Of a stretch of DNA of 64,000 bases, positions 10,796-23,200 are shown piece after piece. Source of the DNA: Dastarcus helophoroides (lineage: Eukaryota > Arthropoda > Insecta > Coleoptera > Bothrideridae); NCBI GenBank assembly GCA_028583605.1, contig CM053333.1:31640476-31704475 (forward strand), given 5' to 3'. Under the pieces are notes generated by a model. The model saw only the letters and a list, made by a program, of their open reading frames with translations. It did not search any database and was not told the DNA's origin. How positions within the stretch are numbered: the first letter of the stretch is position 1; each line of letters opens with the position of its first letter. The translations under genes and the position numbers were made by a program.

Positions 10796-11824
10796 TACGG
10801 TGAAATGAGTACTCGGGTGTAACTCAAGGTAATAATAGGTAGCTGAAGCGCAGTGCCAGCCACACTGCCTTCCTGGTATGCCATTCGGCCCAAGAAATAG
10901 CAACTCATACCTGATATTATCTCCCACAGTACTGAAAAGCCCTGCAAGGGAGCTATTATTATATAATACATTTATTTTGCTAACGACATCCTTAGAAAAC
11001 CATGCCAAATAATAAACGAGAAGGTTTAACATTTTTTTATTCTTCCTAATGGTAGCTCATTTTTAGGATTCCCTACCTTATAAGGAAAAACGGATCCCTT
11101 ATAATCTCACTCTCTCGTGTACGTTCGGCCGTCTGTCATTAAGAGGTTTTCCTTAAAAACTATGTAACATAGGAATTTGAAATTTCACACAGCGTTTGTT
11201 CTCGATGACCCGCGTAAATACCGCCACTCAACGATTAGAAAAAGAAAATATTTTATAATAAAATGGGGGGGTTAATTTGGTCCTCGAAAAATCAAGTTTT
11301 AGTTAACATATCGTGTAAGGTACCTATTATCTGACGGAGCTACCTTAAAGGAACCTGTTCGACGATCTTAAAGATACAGCTCAAAATGTGTAAGAAATGA
11401 CTGTCCCCGTTCCTCTATTCTACTGATTTAGATTTTAATATGATTTGTAGATATTGGGTCATGGATTATCGAAAGACTGCAGATTTTTCCGATATCGTAA
11501 TAGTTTTTGAGAAAAAAATATGTTATATAAAAATAGGTGCTTGCATTCCAAGGCTTTTTGACCCATATAGAATTATTTTTTTTAAATATAAAACTTGATT
11601 TAGCCGAAGGATAGAATGCAGATCAAATTTGTCTTTTACATTATTTCATTTAGAGCAATATTTTCGAAGTTAGCACAGGTTTATTAAATTGTACGCAACG
11701 CAGTAATTGCGGTTGGAATCCAACATTTTGGCGCGCTCCAAGGTGATCCCATAAACTGTATTAGTCATCGACTCATTGTGAACTGGGAATGACTGTTTTT
11801 TATCTGAGACATTATCATTAGTAT
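10796..11824. other. Spacer without recognised features
   Basis: About 1 kb of mixed-composition DNA between the G-rich block and the next LTR. I see no coding segment, tRNA or repeat that I can support. All frames are short. Confidence 0.5.
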
Positions 11825-12442
11825 TGTTACGGGCTTATCGGTTCGAATTGATTACACTTATCGAATAATACCCACTTTATTACCAAACAAAACTCGGATC
11901 ACTACAACTGAACAATTAACTCACTTATTATTGACTTCTACTAACTCACTAATTACACTGACTCTAACTGACTGACTTGAGGAATTCATCATGGTTCTTT
12001 GTTAGTTTAACGCGGTTCCGAAACTTTCGTTCCTTTGACCGCCGTCTTTTAGTGAACATTACTGTGGTGATAATTTTGTGAGCTGCGGAGACCGCCGATC
12101 GAAAGCTACTCAATTCACCTCCGATGGCAGGCGTCCGTGATCGATAGCAGTCACTCTAAAGAAGGCTACTCGGTCCACCTTCTTTAGCGCGTGCCGTCGA
12201 CCGCGCTCGTGTACTGACTTGAGGGAAAGCTGACCGCCTTTTATAGTTTTGGCTCCCGGCTTCAAGAACTTTTCGACAGATAAGGCTTATCGTTTGCCGA
12301 AATTTCTGGAACGCTTATCTGCCGTTTGTTTCGTTATCGCGGCCTCTTTCTCCTTATTAGATCCTTCTAGAAACTTTTTTTTATTTATTAAATTACACAA
12401 TTCTATTCTAAATTCTATTCCATCTATTTACATTGCATTACA
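11825..12442 (-). mobile_element. Solo LTR, long variant, with target duplication GTAT
   Basis: The plus strand starts TGTTACGGGCTTATCGG and ends CATTGCATTACA, so the LTR lies in the same orientation as the full element at 33640. It is 618 bp, against 349 bp in that element. Most of the extra length is 242 bp, bounded by the 12-bp direct repeat ACTGACTTGAGG (11971-11982 and 12213-12224). The four bases GTAT stand immediately before (11821-11824) and after (12443-12446), a perfect 4-bp target-site duplication. It therefore inserted as a complete element and later lost its interior by LTR recombination. Confidence 0.9.
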
Positions 12443-13514
12443 GTATCTTTATATGCTGTTAATTCGAAAGTGGTGAATTTTACAAGAAAATGAGAAATAT
12501 TATCGGACACACGACTAGTATATTAATCATCTAACGTTAGATCCCCATGAATAAATTTCACAAATTCGAGGTTATCGTAAGTGGAAATATTATGGATTGT
12601 ATACTTATAGCAAAGCTTATATTTGAAGCATACAGTGTTTACTTCAGTTTAGCAAAAAAAAAACAATGACATACCTTAACGTTACAGCCAACGCGTGTTT
12701 AATTTTTATCCATTAATTCTATAATTTAGGTCAACAACAATGATTTTACATTAAAATGAAAAAAAAACCTATTTCTCGTAAATTAACTTAATTATCGAAG
12801 TTTTCTCCAGCACTGGCCCAGAAACATGTTCAGTGCTGGTTTTTGCTGTAATTTACCAAGTGAGATCGAGTTAAATTGTTATACTTCTAAGTAATAATAA
12901 AACTAGATGTTACCAAGTGCTCCGAGTTTATTTATTACTAGGTTCGATGACAGATAAGCATTAAAAAACTATACAAACTATTGGATATTCTTAATGAGAC
13001 AAATGTCAAACTTGTAAACAAAATTTCCAAAGAAGACAAATTATTCACAGTGACGTCAAATACCATTAAAAACGCTTACGGTCTCCATTCCAAATGATGG
13101 TATTTCACTTATAGCAATGAAATTATTTCCAAGAACGTCAACGACATTAATATTGTTCTTGAAGTGTAGAATATGTTACTAATTATATTTTGATTATAAA
13201 AATGTTTACAACGTTTAAAGGTCAAGTAACAAAAATATAACTCGGAACAACGGTAAATATAAGTGAAGTTGCTGAAAAAATAATAATAATAAACTGGTAA
13301 AATAGATTTCGCTCTTATGTCTTCCAGGCATTTAATGGTGGAATGCCGTCCTGCATGTGTCACATCAAGATATGAACGTACACACTGCTGCAAGCTTTAC
13401 GTTTAGCAGAGGCGAAGATAATCAATGTAATCAGCTGCGCCGAACCCATTGGTATTTAGAAGTTTAAATTCTCCTTAACCAAATTTAATTTCAACAATCG
13501 TAAGTTATTATAAG
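12443..13514. other. Spacer with one strong hairpin
   Basis: No gene is recognised. At 12807-12815 CCAGCACTG pairs with CAGTGCTGG at 12831-12839, a perfect 9-bp stem with a 15-base loop. The hairpin stands out in AT-rich DNA, but I know no family for it. Confidence 0.35.
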
Positions 13515-15206
13515 GCAGATAGGGTGGGGGCACACCAGTCCCACACCAGGAACCAGTAGTACACCATTTTAAACTTCAGATATAAATATTAATTTTATTT
13601 TAAATTTTTCGCCAATTTTTCTGCGATAGGTAGCTTTAGCGTACTTCGACCAACCATGTAATTATAACTGAAAGTGATTTAAGCGCTATCTACACAGGTT
13701 AAAACTACCTATTCCAAAACGTGATTCGTTCACTTTGTTCTGGGTGACCATTCTACTAAGCGCGAGTACGACGGTAAGTTATTTTAATCCTTTTAAATCT
13801 TTGTTTACCTCAATTTTTGTAGGCTACTTTCGTCTTAAATGCATATTATAAGATATGTATCAATAATATTACATATTATTTTCTCAGAAAATACTAATTT
13901 AAATCGATAATTGTCTTTGGAAAACTAATGGAACACAAATTCTATGGATTTCCAGTAATATTCCATTTGGTCAACAACTGGTGATTAAGCTGTGTAATAT
14001 TTTTTTTAGTTTTTCTATTACATTTATATTCACTTATAATGCCCTAGTAAAGTATGATAACAAACTCTTCAAAAGTTCACAATGTTCCAGTCGTTGACCA
14101 GTGGTATAATAGTGGTGACATCTATACTATGAATTTGTTCCAATAATTTACCACTTATACTTTTTTCACAGACACTGTGCCACCGAAAAGAACGTTTTTC
14201 AGATATAAAAAGGAAGACTCCATAAAAGCAATAGAAGAAATAAGCAAAGGTGCCAAAGTGAGAGAAACATGCCGAAAATTCTCCCCACAAAATATTCCTC
14301 ACACAATAATTATAAATAAAATGAAACTAAAATACCCTTGCAGAGAAAAATGGGACCTCCAACCATATTGACCGTACAAGAAGAAGTGTTGCTTAAATCC
14401 TGGATAATAGCGATGGCAAAAAAGAAGAAAAAACTTTCAACCAATAATTCCAGCATTTGCAGCAGTAATTGTGTGGCCGTCTGAATCTCCAATTAAAGGC
14501 AACCAGAAAAAGCGTAAGATTTGCCCGCCTGATGCAGTAAACAGCAGTGAATGGATGAAATATTGGAAAGAGAAAAAAGATCAAGAAATAAAGAGAAGAA
14601 AGAAAAGCTTTGAAGACAACGAATAGAGAAAAAAAATCAAAGAAGAGTAGAAACAGGAAACAGACTCAGATGAAAAAAAAGCAATCTCTCCAAAAAAATA
14701 ATAAACGATAGTAAAACGATTAAGAATTTATTTAGATTCTGATGATGAGAATGTACTTTTCTTTGTTCATATAGCTTTGAAGATCACCCAAAAACCAAAG
14801 AAAGGCGATTACGTAATTGTTAAGTTTGAAAGGGAATATTTTTCTGGGACTGTTGTGATGATTACTTAAATTAACTTAATTAAATTCAATATTATTGATA
14901 ATAAAGTTATTCTTCATCAAAAACATTCACTTTATTTACTGGTCTACTATTGGCACAATACCTGGTCTATTACTGGTACAATCTGGTCCACCTTAGGCAC
15001 ACTGAGACTTGCCACATTCACTTTTGAATAAAAATAAATCTAATGGTTATTAAAAAAAATCGGAAAAACTATATAATGACATGGTAGGCAAGGAATACGA
15101 TGTACTTTTTTTTATAGTGATTGATGTAATAATTGAGTTACATTATCAAATTTTATTTCAAAATGTCTCTTAAATGGTTTGTTACTGGTGCACCCACCCT
15201 ACCTCA
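13515..15206 (+). mobile_element. Pogo/Tigger-like DNA transposon, internally deleted
   Basis: The left end reads AGATAGGGTGGGGGCACAC and the right end, reversed, AGGTAGGGTGGGTGCACC, imperfect terminal inverted repeats. Inside both ends lie related subterminal motifs (CCAGTAGTACACC on the left; GGTCTACTATTGGCAC and similar on the right). Between them are remains of a transposase with a pogo-type N-terminal helix-turn-helix. The expected TA target duplication is not evident. The total of about 1.7 kb is short for an autonomous pogo element because the catalytic core is missing. Confidence 0.72.
14177..14870 (+). pseudogene. Remnant of pogo-family transposase
   Basis: The N-terminal part (KRTFFRYKKEDSIKAIEEI, then KVRETCRKFS and a TIINKMKLKYP helix) is a Psq-type DNA-binding domain of pogo/Tigger transposases. 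After a frameshift near 14340, another frame carries a TILTVQEEVLLKSW-like segment, matching the CENP-B-type second helix. The DDE catalytic region is absent. The frame then shows a basic tail (WPSESPIKGNQKKRK, about 14475) and a last segment with KPKKGDYVIVKFEREYF (about 14800). It is interrupted by stops near 14624 and 14698. The protein would have bound the inverted repeats and cut DNA; this copy cannot. Confidence 0.68.
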
Positions 15207-15251
15207 AAAAATAGTAGTTGTTAATATTTATATGATAAAATACTAGTTGTT

Positions 15252-15252
<1 letters not shown>

Positions 15253-15328
<76 letters not shown>
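15253..15328. repeat. (TA)n microsatellite
   Basis: About 75 bp of uninterrupted TA dinucleotides, just outside the right end of the pogo-like element. It makes a meaningless Tyr-Ile frame on the minus strand. Confidence 0.98.
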
Positions 15329-15334
<6 letters not shown>

Positions 15335-15507
15335 TTTAGGGGGGAAATGGGGGGTATTTTTTCCCAATAAAAGTCGATATTAGAGAATAGGACCCTATTA
15401 TTCTTTTCCAAGGTACAACCGATTTATCGCGACGGCTCTTAGGTTATTTTTTTTTTAATTTTTTGTGTAGGTGGGTGTGTGTGTGGGTGTGTGTGTTTTT
15501 TTTTGTT

Positions 15508-15893
15508 TCGAGTGGTAACGCCACTCCTCTAGCATGGTGAGATCGCCACCAGCCGTCTTTCGACTATTAGTATTTCATCGAATGGGATCGACATTCCTTT
15601 AGCACAGTGGGATCGCCACTGGCCGTCTTTAAAATGTTAGTATTTCATCGAGTGGGATCGCCACCTCTTTAGCATAGTGGAATCACCACTAGACGTATTT
15701 CGAGTGTTAGTATTTCATCGAATGAGATCACCATTCCTTTAGCATAATGGGATCGCCACTGGCCGTCTTTCTGGTGTTAGTATTTCATCGAGTGGGACCG
15801 CCACCAGCCGTCTCTCGGGTATTAGTATTTCATCGAATGGGATCGCCATTCCTTTAGCACGGTGGGATCGCCACTAACCGTCTTTCGGGTGAT
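15508..15893. repeat. 70-bp tandem repeat, about 5.5 copies
   Basis: TATTTCATCG recurs at 15571, 15641, 15711 and 15781, exactly 70 bp apart, then at 15826 after a 25-bp internal loss. Each unit contains TGGGATCGCCACT and CCGTCTTTC. The last unit runs directly into the LINE RNase H remnant, so the array may be part of that element or its insertion site. A GT-rich tract (about 15465-15510) precedes it. Confidence 0.9.
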
Positions 15894-16830
15894 TTTAGCA
15901 AAATCGGTTGATTACATGCAACCCAGGTACGAATTTGATCATTCCTTTGGGGTGGACTTAGATGGCCACACTGATGCTCAATCAGTACCTGAAGAAACAC
16001 ACAAATTATCCATCTGGTTTACAGATGGATCAAAGACAGCACATGAGGCTGGAGTGGGAATTTATGGCCCTAACTATAGATTTTCTAAAGCCTTGGGAAA
16101 AGACCCAACTGTCTTTCAAACTGAAATACATGCAATAGAACTCTGCGCCCACGAGTGTCTTCGAAGAAGCCTGAAAAGAACAAAGATCTACATTAACTCT
16201 GACGGCCAAGCGGCAATAAAGGCTCTCAGCAGCTGCCTTGTCAAATCCAAACTAGTTTGGGACTGTCAATTAACGTTAAAGTAACTGGCTAAACACAACA
16301 GGATCAGTCTTAAGTGGGTGCCAGGGCACAAAGGAATACAAGGAAATGAAGTTGCGGACCAACTCGCTAGAGAAGGATCTGCATCATCATTTCTTGGACC
16401 TGAACCGGCTTTTGGTTTCTCCAAAAGTCAAATCAATAATGAGGTCAAAAAATGGGAAACAAAGTTAAGAATCTCCCACTGAAGACTATATCCAGGACTA
16501 CGGCAGGCGAAAAGATTCATATCCGAAACGCTTGAAAAGCCAAAGGTCTACTTAGAACTCAGCAAATCTGAATTGAGGATCCTAACCGACCTTTTAACAG
16601 GGCATTGCCCTATGAGGTACTATCTCAAGAAAATGGGTCATTCTGAAACAGACCTATGTCGCTTTTGCGCAGAAGCTGCGAAACCTGCAGAACATGTGCT
16701 ATGCAAGTGCGATGCGCTTGCGCGCAAAAGGCACGTCCAATTTGCATGGGCGTCCTTAGACCCCTCAGATGTGGAAAAAGACAATCCCAGGTCCATAATA
16801 AACTTCTTCATCTTCATATTTCGCCTTATT
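15894..16830 (+). pseudogene. 3' end of a LINE ORF2 of I/R1-like type: RNase H and cysteine tail
   Basis: The plus strand encodes a type I RNase H with all key acidic positions: IWFTDGSKT, FQTEIHAIELCA and YINSDGQAAIKAL. After one TAA at 16282 in the same frame comes WVPGHKGIQGNEVADQLA with the last Asp. A second stop lies near 16480. The tail (16573-16800) shows LTGHCPMRYYLKKMG and CRFC ... H-x3-C-x1-C, the zinc tail of I, R1 and Loa-like LINEs. The RNase H would remove the RNA strand during target-primed reverse transcription. Reverse transcriptase itself is missing, so the copy is 5' truncated. Confidence 0.82.
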
Positions 16831-17960
16831 TTCGAAATATTGACCTTAATTTCAAAATGCTAAAACATGGCATTTCTGGACTTTTTCCTCGAAATTGGCT
16901 TTTTCTTTAAATTTCAGTTTTCTCGAAATACGTCTGTTTTCTCTAAATTAGGTCGGCATATTATCAAAAATTAAAAATGTTGCGAAAAATATTTTTGGGT
17001 AATTTCGAGAAAAAGATTTCTTGTACATTCAATTTCTTTATTGAAATTTAAATATTATGTCAAAATTAGAATAAAAAAGTAAACATTTCGAGGAAAGCGT
17101 TTTTGGAAATTGCAAATTTTTTCACAACATTTGGTCTTTGGAAATATTTTGGCATATTTAGAAATTTCGAGTTCTTCTGAAAGGTTAGGTTTTTATTCAA
17201 TTTCGGTTTTCTAAAAAATCCTTTCTCAAAATAGGGTTTTTTCAAAAAAATTGGCCGCTTTGGAAATTACAACTTTATTCTACATTTTTCTGTCAAAATT
17301 GAACTTTCATTTTTTTATTATTCGGTTTTTTTTCTGATTTTTTTTCAAATTTAAGTTTCCGAAAATTTCATGTTTCTCAAAAGTTGTCTTATTCTGGAAA
17401 TTTTGACTCGTACTAGAAATAGGGATGTTTTATGCTTCTGAAAACTTCCGTTTACAGTGAAAAATTTTTCTCAAAGTTCCAACTTTTTTTGAAAATTACA
17501 TCTTTTTTTCACAAAATTTCACCTTTAAAAATATAATTTTTTCGAATTTTCAACAATTTTTGAGATTTGAAAGGTTAGGATTTTATTTTAAACACGAATT
17601 TCTTAACATTCCAACTTTTTCCCAAAATTCGTTTTTCCTCGTCTCTTTCAAAATTAAAATTTCTCTTGAAAATGTTCACTTTTCTTTAAAAGATTTCAAC
17701 CTTTTTCTCGACATTTCGACGGTATTTTTTAAAATCGTTATTTTTGAAATCTTCGAAATTTGGATAGTTTTTAAAGTTTTCCGAAAGGATCGGTTTTTAT
17801 TTTAGATTCAATTTTCTGACTGTTTTCGCAAAGTTCGATTCTATTTCCAAATTTCTAAGTTAATCTGAAAATTCGATTACTCAGTTGATGTAGTTAAATG
17901 AAAATATACATATACTCGGAACGTTTTCCGGTTTTTTTTTTATCAATTTTTCAAAATGAT
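16831..17960 (+). repeat. Array of degenerate AAATTTCGAC-type short repeats, orientation A
   Basis: Fragments of the form TTTTTC(T/A)CGAAATTT recur every 20-40 bp on the plus strand, with pyrimidine-rich linkers. There is no credible gene; the frames seen here are rich in Phe, Ser, Leu and Lys because of the repeat. The same repeat type fills large parts of the rest of the window. Confidence 0.65.
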
Positions 17961-19733
17961 TCTTGCCCCTCCCTTAACTTAATCCTGCCTGCGCTTATGA
18001 ATTTCAATGATGATGCTTGACTAGAAATGCAAAGTCATAAATAAATACATTTGAACTTTTAAAATTGGTTATTGGAAACTAAGAAAAATTAATAAACACA
18101 AAGATTTTTTTTAGTGGAATGGACCGGTCCTTGGGTATCTTCAAAAAAATCCATTTTGGCTTCAGGGGACAAATTTCGTCCTTCAATTTTTAAACACAAA
18201 GATAACAAACTATTAATTATGATAAATAAGGTGCATTAATGTCTTAAAAGGATCAGGGATTTAGTAATGATGACGACTGCTCTAATATAGAAGCATAATC
18301 CGACGATAGTTGACAGCTGAAATGAAACACGGGAATTCCCCGAATCGTAAACACGAAGAAAATGGAGTACTATCAGATTTTGTTTAGCCCTTGCAGTTGG
18401 CAGCACTTGTGGCACTGGTACGAAATTTCGTCAATGTGAAAGAGAAGGAAAGGAACATTCCTTGGAGCGAATGAGACAGATATCAGCGCGATAACTACCA
18501 CGCAAGGGAGCAGCAAGTCCAGTTTTTTAACGCGCGGTTAAGGCTCGAAATTCAAATGAACATTAGAATTAGTGCTATTGTGCGAGTGCGCGAGGCCCCG
18601 GGCGGTTGCCCTAGTTGCCATCCCCAAAGGCCGCCCCTGATTCTACGTTCAGAATTCCTTTGAACATTAATTTGATTAATCCAAGCACAAACGCCAGCCC
18701 TCTAATATTTCTATAGGTGGAAAAATATCAGAAAACCTGTATTCAAAACTACATAACCGCAATTTACACTAATCAATGAAAAGCACAATGAAGCTACTAG
18801 ATATATCTCGGATAAAAACATTGAGAGCCTCCAGAATACAGCAAATATTGATATAGAAGTATGTGAGAAGAAGCGACCAGTCAAGCCAGTCATCTACCAA
18901 CAATGCTACATAATAATTAGCGAAACCAGTCAAGATCTACAGTATAATTATGAATTGTAGAATCATTTTTTTACATTATGCTTTGTTGACAGAAAATATC
19001 CAATAATATTTAAGTAGGTTTTGAAATTTCAAAGCCAGCACATATATATGGTATCAAAATACTATATACAAAATCTTTGAATGTATATAGAAAATATCTT
19101 CTTCACATTTTGTAAAAAATGTAACTAAAATCATTTTAAGAACCCTGCTGTCGATACAAATTTAATGACAAAATATTTGCTGAACAGAAAGAATTAACTT
19201 CTAAATTAGGGTTAATCTTTTGATTCCGCAAACTGTTAGCCACTATAAACAAATTCAGGAAAAATTTAAGGACCTGACACAAATGCCAAGAAAAACGGAC
19301 TACTAAGAAAAATGAATCGTTTTCATTATTTATTCCAAACAGATGTACCTGGTTTTAAAAATTTTAAGAAATGAAATGACACAGCTACATGTAAAAACAA
19401 GGATTTAAGGTTTAATCAAGTGTGCTTTGATTTTTAAACCCTTTATTTTTTCTACCATAGATTTAAGAATATTGAAGCAAGCAGTTTAACACTAAATGTA
19501 ATTTGTTTTTATTTTATCTCAATCTACCTCTGATATAGTAGAACTCCTTAAATACCTTGCATTAATTAACCCATAAAAATTCAGAATTATGCGCCTCTAA
19601 ATGTTCAAAGTAATGTTTAATTAAAATGTTAAAAATGTAATGTAAACATAAATAAGAAATTACGAGTGCTAATAACTGAACTACAATTGACAATATATTA
19701 AAAAATAATACACAAAAGCAATACTTACAATAT
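17961..19733. other. Spacer; possible DNA-transposon end at 18591-18643
   Basis: Mostly unrecognised sequence. A GC-rich block near 18591-18643, read on minus, starts CAGGGGCGGCCTTTGGGGA and goes on with GGCAACTAGGGCAACCGCC. It looks like the terminal inverted repeat of a hAT-type transposon, but no partner end was found. No gene is supported. Confidence 0.3.
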
Positions 19734-19960
19734 TCAGTTCCGGTGACAAATCCTGACGTGCAACATCTCGTAACGGCGAGCACTAGGTGCGTTGTTATAT
19801 GTCCAAGTAGATTGGCCGTCGTACATTCACTGGCACTAGGTCCCGTCTGTATCTGTGCAGACGAAGACGACAATTCGTACTTGATCGTGTTAGCTACCTC
19901 CGTAATACTCCGGTGTCGTCGTCACCGAGTGGTAACTACTACTGTATAATACTCCGTCGA
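19734..19960 (-). other. CpG-rich segment with a strong splice donor, possible exon
   Basis: This block is clearly richer in CG dinucleotides than its surroundings. On minus it leads into GAATATT|GTAAGTATTG, a near-perfect 5' splice site close to 19732. An open frame with a Ser-rich stretch runs about 65 codons up to that site, but it begins after a stop near 19935 and has no ATG. It may be a 5' untranslated first exon of an unseen gene. The alternative is chance. Confidence 0.25.
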
Positions 19961-20221
19961 AGATCCTTGCTTATGTTGTGTTCCCTTCTAGAGTACATCT
20001 GTCAGATTTACTGCATTATTATATTGTAATATAAGGCCTTTTCCATTATCTCTTACCTACTTGCTTCTTAAGTCTTCTACTTAAAGGTATATAGTTAATT
20101 AATATCTACATAAAAAATCACTTTAAACCGCTTCTGAAAAGATAAAATTTAAATTACACCCGTAAATACCTATAACTTAAAAATCGGTCTAATGAAATGA
20201 GTGAATAATAATTTTCATTTA

Positions 20222-23200
20222 ATAATAATAATAATAGTTTATTATATTTCAACAGGGTTTAGTCCCCAATTACAGAAACAAAATAAAAATTGATGGGAGT
20301 AGATGCACTTGATCATAAGAAAAAATAAATAATTATCAATTATACAAAATAATTACCCGGAGAAAACACTAATTATTAGATAAATAAAGTAAATTAATTA
20401 TAAGGAAATGTGGCTAAACGTCTCTTCGATAGTTTTTCTTAATTTGGCCCGACTGTCTGAATAGAAATCAAAACTGTCCGCAATACCATTAGTATATTTT
20501 GTGTGAATCACTAGCGGAGACCTGCCCATAGCGTTAGTACGACTATTCTCACAATAGAACATTTGTTTTGATCTTGCACTCTGTCTTGGCACCAAAAAGT
20601 TAATCTTGGAAAGTAAGTTTGGACAATCTATACAATTATTGAGGAGTCCGTATAAGAAATTCATTCCATGTGTTATTCTTCGGGTTTGTAGACTGATAAA
20701 ATTGAAGCGATTTAAAAGAACGTTATGGTCACAACCTCTAGCTGGGTAGACACCATCTTGAATGAAACACAAGAATTTGAGGAAACGCCTTTGAATTGAC
20801 TCTAATGCTGTGATATGAGTATTATATATTGGAAACCAGATGAGAGAGCCATATTCAAGACGTGTTAGTACTAGCGACTGAAATAATAATGCTAAAGATT
20901 TCTTGTTTTTAAAATCCTTACAATTTCTACACAGAAAGCCATATGTTTTATATGCTGATGAAAGTGCCTCAGTAATGTGCAAAGCAAAGTTAAAACTACT
21001 ATCCATAATAACTCCTAGATCCCTTATGGATTCACATCTGCTTAAAATGACACTATTAATTTCATACTCATTCTTGATTATATTGATTTTTCTTGAGTAG
21101 GAAACAACATTACATTTACATACATTTAAAGAAAGCCGATTATCATTGCACCACTTAACAACAGCATCAATGTCTTTTTGAATTAATACACAGTCCTCAT
21201 TAGAAGATACGGAACTAAAGAATTTTAAGTCATCTGCAAAAGTAGTTTGGATGATTTTATAACAGAAACAATATCATTGATGAATAAGACAAAGATCAAA
21301 GGACCGAGATTTGAGCCTTGTGGAACTCCCGATGTTGGGCTGAACGTGTTGGATTTAAAATTTCGATATTTGACAAATTGCTCCCTATTTGTTAGGTATG
21401 ACATAAAAAAGTGTATCGGCCGGTCTGAAAATCCATAAAGTTGCAATTTTTGCAAGAGAATAACATGATCAATTTGATCAAAGGCTTTTTGAAAGTCTGT
21501 GTATACACAATTAACTTGTCCATGACGGTCAATGATTTCAGCCACATACTGAGAGAAAGAAGCTAAATTTATTACAGTAGATCGTTTCTCAACGAAACCA
21601 TGCTGATTCTCAAATATAAAAAAAATTATTGATGCATGTATGCGCTTGACTCAAATATCTTTGCAAAGTTACAAAGTAGCGAAATTGGTCTGTAGTTGCT
21701 TATTTGCGTTGTAGTACCCTTTTTAAACACTGGAGTAATACATGCCTGTTTCCACAGCGACGGAAATTCAGATGTTTTTAGAGACAAATTAAATAGCATA
21801 GTGAGCGGTTTAGAAAACACGTTAGCACAATCTTTCAGCAGAAAGTTGGGAATGTCATCTGGTCCATAAGTAAACTTATCCTTTGACCATTTTAATGCCT
21901 CTAATATTTCAGCTTCAGTTATATTCAAAATAGAGACTGTATCAGGAAAATGAGAGAAATATTTGGTAGCCGTATTATCTGAATTATGAGTGTTACTGGG
22001 TGTTATGTATACACTTTTAAAAAAAGTTGCAAACCCATCCACAATCTCTTGAGGAATGGACAATTGTGCAGTACCATAAGACATAACACCAGGAATTCTT
22101 GTTCTGCCTTTCTTTATTTGAATAAAAGAGCAAAACTTTTTAGGATCATTGGAAATGCTATTCTGGACGTTCAAGAGATATTCTTTGTAAGATTGGTCAG
22201 CTATTTTTTTGCATAATGTTCTATAATATTTAAAGTTCTCATATACATTGAAATTGCGAGTACGCTTATAATTTTTGTGTAAACTGCCTTTAAATTTTAT
22301 TAACTTTATTAAATGGGAATCGAACCATGGTGGATAGCATGTACGACAATTTGATTTCTGTGTATATCTCGGAATAGCAGATTCGAATGTATTCGTCAGG
22401 ATTTCGTAGAAGGTAGAGCAAGCAATGTTCACATCATTAAATGTTTCCAGTATAGTCCAGTCAATATTAGATAATAAATCATATAGCAGTAGGTAGTTCG
22501 CTTTTTTAAAATTAAATGATTGGGCTTGATAGCCTTGATGATTAACATCAAAATTAATAAATCGTTGACAAGATAGAGTAACATTAATGTCAAGCGCATC
22601 TTCAAGGACTAAAGGAAATGTGGATTTCGGAACATGACAATTAAAACTTGATAATACTAAGTCCAATAGCCTGTCGGAGGAATTTAATACATTCTTGCAT
22701 TGATGAAGGTCCTGAATTTGCATGGAATTCTTGATTGGCATAAAGTAGTTGTCATTTGGGTTATTAAAGTTTCTAATATTGAAATCACCAATAATCATTA
22801 GTTTGTCACAGTTAAACTCAAAATTAGAGTGTTCAAGTAATTCAAAAAATAGCTCGTACTCAGCAACTCTACAGGTTGGAGGTATATAAACAACCAAGAC
22901 AAAGATCACTACATTAGAGTGCAAAGTAACTTTGACTCCACAAATATCAACTAAAGGAATTGCTTCAGTTATATCATTAAAATTAAGTTCAGAGGTTTGA
23001 AATTTATCAGAAATTGCGAGGAGGACACCACCTCCTCTAGCCATATTGAGAAAACTATACTCCCTGTCCTTACGAAACACTGTGAAATTATTAGGAAACA
23101 ACTCATAGCATTGTATATCTGAGTTAAGCCACGTTTCAGTTAATGCAACTATTTCATAATTACATAATGATAAATTGTTATAAAACAAAAGAATTTTGGA

